A stretch of 64,000 nucleotides of DNA from Ursus arctos (lineage: Eukaryota; Chordata; Mammalia; Carnivora; Ursidae). A program made the position numbers and the translations under genes. Numbering within the stretch: position 1 is the stretch's first letter; the number at the start of each line of letters is the position of its first letter. This document shows positions 53,490-64,000 of the stretch, in pieces. Where the stretch lies: the NCBI RefSeq assembly GCF_023065955.2, contig NW_026622808.1, forward strand, positions 71,753,975 to 71,817,974. Reading direction: 5' to 3'. The notes under the pieces were generated by a model, which ran no database searches, was not told where the DNA came from, and worked only from the letters and a program-made list of their open reading frames with translations.

Positions 53490-53540
53490 CTTCCTTCCTT
53501 CCTTCCCTCCCTCCGTCCCTCCCTCCCTCCTTCCCTCCTC
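53490..53540. repeat. (CCTT)n/(CCCT)n microsatellite
   Basis: Runs of CCTT, CCCT and one CCGT unit, with the poly-pyrimidine strand on plus. In a ZNF197 intron. Confidence 0.92.
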
Positions 53541-54504
53541 CCTAAGTACATTTCTAATAGAGCTGTATGTGCTACTGTTCCCATGCTTTTGGAAATACAG
53601 TTCTTCCTGGAATGGCTTGCCTAATACTCCAGTGGTCTTTTTATTTTTCTTTAAAGTCCAATCCAAAATAACCCTTTATGAATTCTTTCTGTGCTTGTAT
53701 GACCTCCTATAAATTTTATTTATATACTATATCAAAATTGTGTTTATATTTCTGCCTCCTCTGCTTAGTTATAAACATGCTCTGTAAGGGTCCAGGTGTT
53801 AAATAAAATTAGTGAGGGTGCTTTCATATGTCATTGACAGTGATATAACTGTTATAATCTCAAAAGCTTAAAACTATTTGTACCTTCCAGCCCAACAGTT
53901 GTTTTTTTTTCTGGAATTTTTCCTGAAATATAAGCAGAGATGTAACCAAAAGTTCATTAGCAAGGATAGTCATTGTGGCCTACTTTATAATAGGAGGAAA
54001 TTATAAATAATTTCACTTAAGCGTGAATGGGCTCATATGCTCTTAAAGTAATGTTGAGGGTTATATAATACATGTTTACAAGATAACGTGTGAAAAGCAA
54101 GTTACAGAGATGTACTGTTGGTTCCAATCTTGTGATCCCAGTTGGTGCAGATGATCAGAGGAACATAGAACAAAACAATAGCTGTGATTATTCTCTAGTT
54201 TTGTCTTTTCTGATTTTACAAATTTTATGTTTTGTAATAAGAAAAATAAATGTTATTTCTAAAAAAAAGATTTTTAGAGAGCCACAAGCCTAAGTTTTAT
54301 ATAATAAAAGTCAAATTTATCTAAATATATTGATTGATGTAATGAACAATTTTCAGAGAATTCAAAGTGTGTACAGTAATGCTAACTTAGCTCAGCCTTT
54401 CTTTGTTAATTGTGAAGGTGTTAGGATTTTATCTCAGGTGTATCAGGTTTAAGACCTTACTTGTTGACTGTACAGAACATAGGAAAGAGTTCTAGTTATA
54501 GAGA
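53541..54504. other. Intronic sequence with probable ancient L1 tail
   Basis: The stretch 53890-54260 resembles an L1M 3' UTR on plus (ATGTAACCAAAAGTTCATTA, AGGAGGAAATTATAAATAAT). The rest is unassigned. No exon is seen. Confidence 0.4.
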
Positions 54505-54690
54505 GATAATAACTAACATTTGAGTCCATATACCAGGCACTGTTTAAAACTTGAAATCTGTGTAAATACCAAATGCTTACACAAGGCTATATAGTAGGAG
54601 TATTATTACCCTTATTCTTCAGGTTAAGAAACAGACTCAGAAGTGAGGTAACTTATTCAGGGTCACACAGGAATAGCCAGGATGTCCATT
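54505..54690 (-). mobile_element. MIR element, antisense
   Basis: Reversed MIR order: ACCAGGCACTGTTTAAAACT, TTATTACCCTTATTCTTCAG, AGAAGTGAGGTAACTTATTC and AGGGTCACACAGG. It is ancient, just before the SCAN exon. Confidence 0.75.
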
Positions 54691-54961
54691 GTTAGAGTGG
54701 TAAATATTTATTATAATTAGGTGGAGGAGACATTGTGAATAAAGACTAAACGGACTTCATGACTTTGGTGGCAGCAGTGGTCTGGGTAGCATGAGTGTCT
54801 GTGTCCTTAGACCCTTAGGCTTCTGTCAGAAGAGGCACTGCCCGAAACCTAGAACCTTGCATTCAGGGAGGTTCTCTTCATCACTAGAAACTGACTGGGT
54901 TCTGGAAATCTTGGTTATTACTTTGGGTTAACTTTATCAGTGATTTCCTGAGGTCTTCTAG

Positions 54962-55041
54962 CTGATGTTCTCCAAGCTTTAAGGAAGAAGTCAAGCAAGG
55001 ATTGAAGGGGCCTGGAGAGGAGCCTTTCTTAAAGGACGACA
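54962..55041 (+). other. ZNF197: 5' UTR part of the ZNF197 SCAN exon
   Basis: A plausible acceptor (TTTCCTGAGGTCTTCTAG) ends at 54961. An alternative AG lies at 54976. The coding start follows at 55042 in the context GACGACAATGA. Confidence 0.5.
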
Positions 55042-55431
55042 ATGACAAGAGAAAATTGGGCCCACAGTGCTCTGAGACAAGAGGGTCTTGTTAAAGGGAA
55101 GGATGATACCTGGAAATGGGGAACCAGCTTCCAAGGAAGCAGCTCCTCTGTTTGGGAGACCTCTCACCTGCACTTTAGACAGTTACGTTACCATGAGACA
55201 TCTGGACCTCAGGAGGCACTGAGCCGGCTCCGGGAGCTCTGTCGTCGGTGGCTGCGGCCAGAAGCACGTACTAAGGCCCAGATCCTGGAGCTGCTGGTCC
55301 TGGAGCAGTTCCTGAGCATCCTTCCCGGGGAGATTCGGACCTGGGTGCAGATTCATCGCCCTGGGAGTGGTGAGGAGGCCGTGGCCCTGGTAGAGGAGCT
55401 ACAGAAAGACCTCGATGGACCAGCACTAAAA
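55042..55431 (+). CDS. ZNF197: ZNF197 coding exon 1: N-terminus and SCAN domain
   Basis: Encodes residues 1-130 of a SCAN-KRAB zinc-finger protein. Residues 1-42 ([27 protein letters not shown]) form the leader. The SCAN domain spans about 43-126, with the hallmark [19 protein letters not shown] and [24 protein letters not shown] is a leucine-rich alpha-helical domain that makes homo- and heterodimers with other SCAN proteins. The exon closes at 55431 with donor GTGAGA in phase 0 after AAA. I identify ZNF197 from the leader plus the match of all four coding exons to my memory of the mammalian protein. Reading through the donor would add about 25 unrelated residues and stop at 55507-55509. Confidence 0.95.
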
Positions 55432-56647
55432 GTGAGAAAGGGCAAGGGGAGAGATTTGGGGTGGAAGGAAGGAGAAAATTCAGGCAGGGCAGGCTGGGCT
55501 GGAGGGTGATCCTGTAATTTTCATAAACAATTAATAGCTCATTAGCAACCCTAATGCTTTTTACAGCAGGTTCATGAGCTATTTGAGATCATAGACTGTC
55601 TGCAGAGAAAAGGATTTATGACTGACGTCTTGGGCCTAATTCAGAATTAGCAAAAAGGCATTGACTTCACTTTATCCCTCTGGATGATGCTTGCTAATGC
55701 AGAGTTTGGTTGAATAACCTGAAGAACATAATGTTTCTAAGTGTTCCCTTAAATAGAAGCATATGCATTACCTGTAGAAGTTTGTTAGGAAGGATGATGT
55801 AAGCTTGGAGTATAAAAGGCAGTGGGACAGCAAGAATGAAGCTTTCTAAATCTGGCAGGACCTCCCCCTGTGTGCCCCTACTGGGGATTCTGTGGGCCAA
55901 GGGATTGGGTTGAGATATTTACTTCTGGAAAGATTTTATATCCTTGACCATTAAATTGGAATCCTGATATATTTCCTAGTGTGCGTGAGATCTCTGTCAG
56001 TCTGTAGTCCACTAGAAACTTTTGTATATAAGAAGTCTGAAACATAACTTAAACTTGGGAGTGGCACTAAGAATGGGCTTGTTTATTTTAATCATAAAAA
56101 TGAAGAATTTTAGAGCTATGTATTTCATTACTAAGCACTAATCCATCCTTATTTGAGAGATAGGAAAGTGGAGGCAGAGAAAGATTCACTGGATTGCCTT
56201 ATGTCAGATATCTAGCTAGCAGCAAAACCATGTGTCTAGATTCTGGTGTTCCTTCTACTGGAGCAGGAAGGGATAATAAAGGGGTAAATAAGTAGAAGAG
56301 TATATTGAACCCAAGTCTGCTCTAAAACTGCTCTGAAGCTAAAACCCATACTCCTAATTATTACTTGTTACTTCCCATTCCCTCCTTAGCCCGCACCCAG
56401 ATCTCGCTTCTGTTTCCACCGTTCTGTTCAGTCTCAGTGGGAGCGGTCACCCTCTGAGTGAGGCTAGAGGGCCAGCTCCATTGTTCTCAAGGCAAAGCTT
56501 TACTGCTGTTTTGATGCTCCATGCTTGAGGTGGGTCTGTGATCTCACAGTTCTAGTTTGTGGGCAGAAAGAGGTCCATGATGGTTAGGTGAGTCTATTTT
56601 CTGGAGATACAAGAAGAGTCAGCTTATTTTGTTTTGCTTGTTCCTAG

Positions 56648-56807
56648 GTTCCAGTTCTTGTTCAGGACCAGGACATTCTTCAGGAAGGGATGAGCACTCC
56701 AGGAACAGCAGTTCCTCATGCACACATTGGCAGCCACATAGCGACCGAAATTTGCCAAAATCCTTTTACTGACCCAGTGATGTTCAGTCTCCAGGATCCT
56801 CCACATG
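56648..56807 (+). CDS. ZNF197: ZNF197 coding exon 2: linker
   Basis: Acceptor TTGCTTGTTCCTAG ends at 56647 and donor ATG followed by GTACTT starts at 56808. The 160 nt encode VPVLVQDQDILQEG at the start and DPVMFSLQDPPH at the end, then one base of a split codon (phase 1). The phase fits exon 1 (ending in phase 0) and exon 3. It is a linker between SCAN and KRAB without a known fold. The reading frame is fully open. Confidence 0.92.
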
Positions 56808-57178
56808 GTACTTAGTGATCCTGGCTTTGGACTTTCACAGGATCTTTATTATGGCTCCTCCCCCAACTTGCAGTTAGTTGCCTCCTCTCCTGTCTTGTAT
56901 ATGAAACCCTTATGGTACCAAGGTCTTCTGTTATTTCCTCACCTATCCTTTCCTGGGTCTCTGTGACCTTTTATCCATTCTTATTTCTGTTCTTTTATTA
57001 TTCCAGTCCTGTACATGGGTGTCACTCAGAAGAGGTTTGTAAGTCATTTTATAGCCATCATTGTCTAGTCCTGGAAGTTCTGGGTCTTTCTGAATTCCTT
57101 GTTTATAGAAGAAATGGGACTTGGATTAATGGTCAGGAACAGCAGTAATTTCACATGCAGCTTATGCTCCTTCCTCAG

Positions 57179-57270
57179 ATTCGCCTTCCTGTGAAGCTTC
57201 TGCCCTTTCCCAGGAAGAGAACCCAAGAAATCAATTAATGGCCCTCATGCTCCTAACAGCCCAACCCCAG
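57179..57270 (+). CDS. ZNF197: ZNF197 coding exon 3: linker
   Basis: Acceptor CTCCTTCCTCAG ends at 57178 and donor CCCCAG followed by GTAGGT starts at 57271. The 92 nt complete the split Asp codon and encode SPSCEASALSQEENPRNQ and LMALMLLTAQPQ, the typical short exon before KRAB in SCAN-KRAB genes. The total of exons 2 and 3 is 252 nt, so the frame is kept. Confidence 0.92.
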
Positions 57271-57525
57271 GTAGGTTTGCATTCTCTTTCCTTCCTAAGG
57301 CCCTTTCTGCACTACCAAACTGTGGCTGTGTCTTCTATCATCCTGGTCTTTGGGGCCCAGTCACTTCCTATCTGTAAATCACAGTTCTTGCGACTGGAAG
57401 GTAGACTTTATGTGAGGTTTCCTTATGTCTCTCTGATAGCCCTTGCTTGCCTCATGGCCTCATAATGTGCCCTTTCCCAGAAGTGAAAGGAACTTTTCAA
57501 TAGAGGAGCTCCTGGGCATGGATAA

Positions 57526-58960
<1,435 letters not shown>

Positions 58961-59261
58961 TTTATTTTTTTACATTTTTTAATAATAATTTTTTATTATG
59001 TTATGTTAGTCACCATACAGCATATCCTTAGTTTTTGATGTAATGTTCCAGGATTCATTATTTGCGTATAACACCCAGTGCACCATGCAATACGTGCCCT
59101 CCTTAATACCCATCACCGGTCTCTCCCAGTCCCCCAACCCTCCTCTCCTCTGAAGCCCTCCATTTGTTTCCCATAGTCCACAGTCTCTCATAGTCCATTC
59201 CCCTTCTGTTTACCCCCCTTCATTCTTCCCTTCCTTCTCCTACCGATCTTCCTGCTATTTC

Positions 59262-62200
59262 TTATGTTCCATCAGTGAGTGAAACCATATGATAATTGTC
59301 TTTCTCTGCTTGACTTATTTCACTTACCATAATCTCCTCCAGTCCCTTCCAACTTACTGCCAATGTTGAGTAATCGTTCTTTCTGATAACTGAGTGATAT
59401 TCCATTGTATATATGGACCACATCTTCTTAATCCAGTCATCTGTTGAAGGGCATCTCAGCTCCTTCCACAATTTGGCTATTGTGGACAATGCTGCTATGA
59501 ACATTGGAGTGCATAAGGCCCTTCTCTTCACTACGTCTGTATCTTTGGGGTAAATACCCAGTAGTGCAATGGCTGGGTCATAGGGTAGCTCAATTTTTAA
59601 CTTTTTAAGGAACCTCCACCCTGTTTTCCAAAGTGGCTGTACCAACTTCCATTCCCACCAACAATGTAAGAAGGATCCCCTTTCTCCACATCCTCTCCAA
59701 GTTTGTTATTTCCTGCGTTGTCCATTTTTACCATTCTAACTGGCGTAAGGTGGTATCTCAATGTGGTTTTGATTTGAATTTCCCTGATGGCTAATGATTG
59801 TGAACATTTTTTCATGTGTCTGTTAGCCATTTGTATGTCTTCATTGGAAAACTGCCTGTTCATATCTTCTGCCCATTTTATGATTTGATTATTTTTTCCC
59901 ATGTATTGAGTTTGAGAAGTTTTGTGTAGATCTTGGATACTAATGTTTTATCTGTGGTGTCGTATGCAAATATCTTCTCCCATTCTGTGGGGTGCCTCTT
60001 TGTTTTCTTGACTGTTTCCTTGGCTGTGCAGAATCTTTTTATCTTGATGAAGTCCCACAGGATCATTTTTTCTTTTGTTTCTCTTGCCTTTGGAGATGTG
60101 TCATGAAAAAAGTTGCTGTGGCCGATGTCAAAGAGCTTGCTGCCTATGTTCTCCTCTAGGATTCTGATGGATTCCTGTCTCACATCGAGGTCTTTCATCC
60201 ATTTGGAGTTTATTTTTGTGTATGGTGTGAGAGAGTGGTCAAGTTTCATTCTTTTGCATATAGCTGTCCAATATTCCCAGCACCATTTATTGAAGAGACT
60301 GTCTTTTTTCCACTGGATGTTTTTTCCTGCTTTGTCAAAGATTAGATGCCCACAGAGCCGAGGGTCCATTTCTGGGTTCTCTATTCTGTTCCATTGGTCT
60401 CTGTGTCTGTTTTTGTGCCAGTACCATGCTGTCTTTGTGATCACAGCTTTGTAGTACAGCTCAAAATCCGGCATTGTGATGCCCCCAGCTTTGTTTTTCC
60501 TTTTCAACAATTCCTTGGCGATTTGGGGCCTTTTCTGGTTCCACACAAATTTAAGGGCTCTTTGTTCCAGTTCTTTGAAAAATGTCATTGGTATTTTGAT
60601 AGGGATGGCATTGAAAGTGTAGATTGCTCTGGGTAGCATGGACATTTTAACTATGTTAATTCTTCCGATCCATGAGCATGGAATATTTTTCCATCTTTTT
60701 ATGTCTTCCTCAATGTCTTTCAAGAGTGATTTGTAGTTTCTAGAATATAGATCCTTTACGTCTCGGTTAAGTTAATTCTGAGATAATGTATGGTTTTTGG
60801 TGCTACTGTAAATGGAATGGATTTCCTAATTTCTTTCTTCAGTCTCATTATTCGTGTATAGAAATGCAACTAATTTCTGAGCTTTGATTTTGTATCCCAC
60901 CACATTACTGAATTGCTCTATAAGTTCTAGCAATTTGGGGGTGGATTCTTTTGGGTTTTCCATATAGAGCATCATGTCATCTGCGAAGAGAGACAGTTTG
61001 ACTTCTTCTTTGCCGATTTGAATACCTTTTTTCCCTTTTTGTTTTCTAATTGCTGTTGCAAGGACTTCTAGTACTACGTTGAATAATAATGGCGAGAGTG
61101 GGTATCCTTGTTGTGTTCCTGATCTTAAGGGAAAGGCTTCCAGCTTTTCCCCATTGAGAATGAGATTTGCTGTAGGCTTTTCATAGATGGTTTTTATGAG
61201 ATTGAGGAATGTACCCTCTATCCCTACACTCTGAAGAGTTTTCATCAGGAAAGGATGCTGTATTTTGTTAAATGCATCTATTGAGAGGATCATATGGTTC
61301 TTGACTCTTTATCACACTGATCGATTGCGAATTTTGACCACCCTCGCATCCCAGGGATGAAACCCACTTGGTCATAATGGATAATCCTTTTACTGTAGTG
61401 TTGGATCCTGTTAGTTAGGATCTTGGGAATTTTGATGTCCGTATTCATCAGGTGTATTGGTCTGTAATTCTCCTTTTTGTTGGGGTCTTTGCCTGGTTTG
61501 GGGATCAAGGTAATACTGGCCTCATAGAATGATTTTGGTAGTTTTCCTTCTGTTTCAATTTTTTGAAGCAGCTTCAGGAGAATAGGTATTAGTTGTCCTT
61601 TGAATGTTTGGTAGAATTCCCCGGGGAATCTGTCAGGCCCTGGACTCTTGTTTTTGGGGAGGCTTTTGATCACTGCTTCAATCTCTTCATAATTAATCGG
61701 TTTGTTTAAATAATCAGTTTCTTCCTGTTTCAGTCTTGGTGGTTTATTGGTTTCCAGAAAGGCATCCATTTCTTCCAGGTTGTTTAATTTATTGGCATAA
61801 AGTTGTTGATAATAGTTTCTAAAGATCCTTCCTATTTCATTGGTGTTTGTTGTGACCTCTCCCCTTTCATTCATAATTTTATTAATTTGGGTCCTTTCTG
61901 TATTCTTTTGAATAAGTCTTTCCAGTGGCTTATTGATCTTACTTATTCTTTCAAAGAACCAGCTTCTAGTTCTGTTATCTGCTCTACTGTGCTCCTGGTT
62001 TCTAATTCACTGATCTCTGCTCTACTCTTGATCAGCTGCTTTCTCGTGCGTGGGTTAGGCCTGTTCTTCTGTTCCAACTCCAGCTTCTTGAGGTGAGAAA
62101 ATAAAGACTGCATTTTAGGTCGTTCTATTCTTTTGGGTGAGGCTTGGATGGCTATGTATTTTCCCCTTATGACTGACTTTGCAGTGTCCCATAGGTTTTG

Positions 62201-63050
62201 GACCAGTGTGTTTTCATTCTCCTTGGTCTCCAAAAATTGTTGAAGCTGATTTTTAATTTCCTTGTTTACCAAATCATTCTTGAGCAGGATGGTTCTTAGT
62301 TTCCGAGTGTTTGAGTTTCTTCCAAATTTTTCCTTGTGATTGAGTTCCATTTTCAAAGCATTGTGGTCTGAGAATATGCAGGGAATAATCTCAGTCTTTT
62401 GGTATCGGTTGAGACCTGTCTATTCTTGTACCCAGAACATGGTCTATTCTTGAGAATGTTCCATGGGCATTAGAATAGAATGAGTATTCTTTGGTTCTGG
62501 GGTGTAGTGTTCTATATATCTCTATGAGGTCCAACTCGTCGAGTATGGCATTCAAAGCTCTTGTTTCTTTGTTGATTTTCTGCTTAGATGATCTGTGTAT
62601 TGCTGAGAGTCGAGTGTTGAGGTCCCCTACTATTAACGTATTTTTATCTATGTGTCTTGATTCTGTTTAAGAGTTGGGTTGTGTATCTAGCTGCTCCTCT
62701 GTTGGGTCATAGATATTTATAATTGTCATATCCACTTGTTGGATACATCCTTTAAGAATAATATAATGTCCTTCTGTATCTCTAACTACAGTCTTTAGTT
62801 TAAAATCTAATCTTTCTGATATGAAAATTGCTACCCCAGCTTTCTTTTGAGGTCCGTTGGCATGAAAAATGGTTCTCCATCCCTTCACTTTCAGTCTAGA
62901 TGTATCTTTAGGTCAAAATGAGTCTCTTGTAGACAGCAAATGGACGGGTCATGCCTTAATATTCAATCTGCAACCCCGTGGCATTTCATGGGAGCATTTA
63001 GGCCATTGACATTGAGAGTGATTATTGAGAGGTATGTTTTTAATGATGCC
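59262..63050 (-). pseudogene. L1 ORF2 (endonuclease-RT), frameshifted
   Basis: The minus-strand ORF2 is split into open pieces: 62356-61943 (endonuclease end and linker), 61874-61290 (linker and RT start, [38 protein letters not shown]), 61293-60826 (RT core with FADD at 60976-60987), 60723-59878 (thumb and beyond, [20 protein letters not shown]), 59902-59597 and 59645-59262 (C-terminal region). The endonuclease N-terminus near 63050-62660 is more broken. Each change of piece marks a stop or frameshift. It once encoded the enzyme that nicks target DNA and reverse-transcribes L1 RNA. It is now a pseudogene. Confidence 0.88.
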
Positions 63051-63337
63051 ATGTTGCCTGTAAAGTCTTTGTTTCTATAGATTGTAACTTTCTGTTCTGT
63101 ATCACTCTTGGGGCCTTTTTACTTTTATAGAACCCCCCTTAATATCTCCTGTAGGGCTTGTTTGGTGGTTACGAATTTTGTCAGTTTCTGCCAATCCTGG
63201 AAGGTCCTTATCTCTCCATCAATTCTGAATGACAGCCTTGCTGGATAAAGGATCCTTGGCTGCATGTTCTTCTCGGATAGAGCTCAAAAAATACCCTGCC
63301 AACCCTTCCTCTCTTGCCAGGTCTGTGTAGACAGGTC

Positions 63338-63754
63338 TCAAGTTATTCTGATATTTTTACCTCTGTACATGAGAAATCTTTTCACCCTGGTCCCTTTCAA
63401 TACTGTATCCTTGGATCTAAAATTTGCGAACTGCACTATGACGTGACGTGGTGTAGGTTTGCCGTGGTTGACCTTGGGAGGGGTCCTCTCTGTCCCTTGG
63501 ACATGAATGCTTATTTCCTTTGCCAGATTAGGGAAGTTTTCAGCTACAGTTTTTTCAAATATCTCTTCCAGACCTCTCTGTTTCTCCACTCCCTCGGGGA
63601 TGCCGATCATTCTGACATTGGGACGTTTCATTGAGTCAGTAATCTCCCGTAATCTACATTCTTGAGATTGGATTTTTTTTGAGCCAAGTTTCTGTTTTAA
63701 CTTTCTTTTCTCCCATCCCATCCTCCAATTCACTAATTCGCTCTTCTGCCTCAT
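63338..63754 (-). pseudogene. L1 ORF1 segment (RNA-binding domains)
   Basis: A 138-residue open stretch contains the end of the coiled coil, RLREITDSMKRPNVRMIGIPEG (the start of the RRM) and RHVIVQFANFRSKDTVLKGTR. This is the trimeric nucleic-acid chaperone of L1. It is partial, since downstream ORF1 at about 63240-63330 is out of frame and the N-terminal part is cut by the next insertion. Confidence 0.85.
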
Positions 63755-63902
63755 TTACCCTGGCCGTCAGAGCATCTGGTTTTGACTGCATTTGATTCAT
63801 AGCATTTTTAATTTCTTCCAGATTCGCTCTCATTTCCGCCCGTAGAGATTCTATATTCTCGTTAATATTTTCTTTAACATTTTTTTTTCAAGCCTTCACA
63901 TC

Positions 63903-64000
63903 GTCTTTTTTTTTAAATATTTTTTTATTATGTTAGTCACCATACAGTACATCCCTGATTTTTGATGTAAAGTTCGATGATTCATTAGTTGCATATAACA
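63903..64000 (-). mobile_element. Another L1 3' end, antisense, cut by the window edge
   Basis: A fresh poly-T run (63907-63915), then TTTTTTTATTATGTTAGTCACC and the L1 3' UTR in reverse, begins inside ORF1 of the previous element. This is a same-orientation insertion into the older L1. Confidence 0.9.

Larger units (their letters stand above)
58961..63902 (-). mobile_element. Nearly full-length L1, antisense, in a ZNF197 intron
   Basis: The T-rich start at about 58961 is the tail complement. The 3' UTR (to about 59240), ORF2 (about 59260-63050), inter-ORF spacer and ORF1 (from about 63240 on) follow in minus-strand order. It is cut at about 63902 by another antisense L1, so the 5' end is not visible here. 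It lies against the direction of ZNF197 transcription. Frames are broken, so it is inactive. Confidence 0.92.

Noticed and set aside
55432..55509. Extension of the SCAN exon frame past 55431
   Set aside because: A good donor (GTGAGA) lies there and the next exon joins in phase to give the known ZNF197 sequence, so the extra residues are intron.

Overview
This window looks like nuclear DNA from a carnivoran mammal, most likely an arctoid and probably a bear. The evidence is the repeat content. There are many short tRNA-Lys-derived CAN-SINEs with an AAATAAATAAATAAAATCTT tail. There are also many carnivore-type L1 elements with a recognisable 3' UTR, plus old mammalian repeats (MIR, L2, MER5A, an MLT1-type LTR). 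Genes have introns and CpG-rich promoters. It is not bacterial or viral, and I see no CRISPR, operon or phage features.

Layout. Positions 1-15990 are almost solid L1, young copies over old ones, with several orientation switches. Positions 15991-19430 form an isolated GC-rich block: a roughly 600 bp GAGGCA/GAGGCT hexamer array, a CpG-rich stretch, and a diverged tandem repeat with a unit of about 190 bp. Positions 19431-25990 are antisense old L1, unassigned sequence and L2.

From 26130 to about 35700 lies a complete zinc-finger gene that I recognise as ZNF660. It has a CpG promoter with CCAAT and GC boxes, candidate non-coding exons, and one coding exon for 331 residues with ten C2H2 fingers. 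Positions 35700-48640 are intergenic and hold a MIR, SINEs, old L1/HAL1-like sequence, a MER5A copy and a decayed antisense zinc-finger pseudogene.

A second CpG promoter at 48640-49200 probably starts ZNF197. Its SCAN exon (55042-55431), two linker exons and KRAB-A exon (57550-57676) are present and join in frame. Its zinc-finger exon must lie beyond the right edge, past an intron that carries a nearly complete antisense L1 (58961-63902). In human, ZNF660 and ZNF197 are neighbours in the same orientation in the 3p21 zinc-finger cluster, so this is the orthologous interval.

Both genes encode predicted DNA-binding nuclear proteins. ZNF660 has fingers only. ZNF197 adds a SCAN dimerisation domain and a KRAB repression domain. 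I found no convincing new biological system. The most unusual material is the GC-rich repeat block at 16.6-19.4 kb. Repeat boundaries are approximate except where target-site duplications are given.
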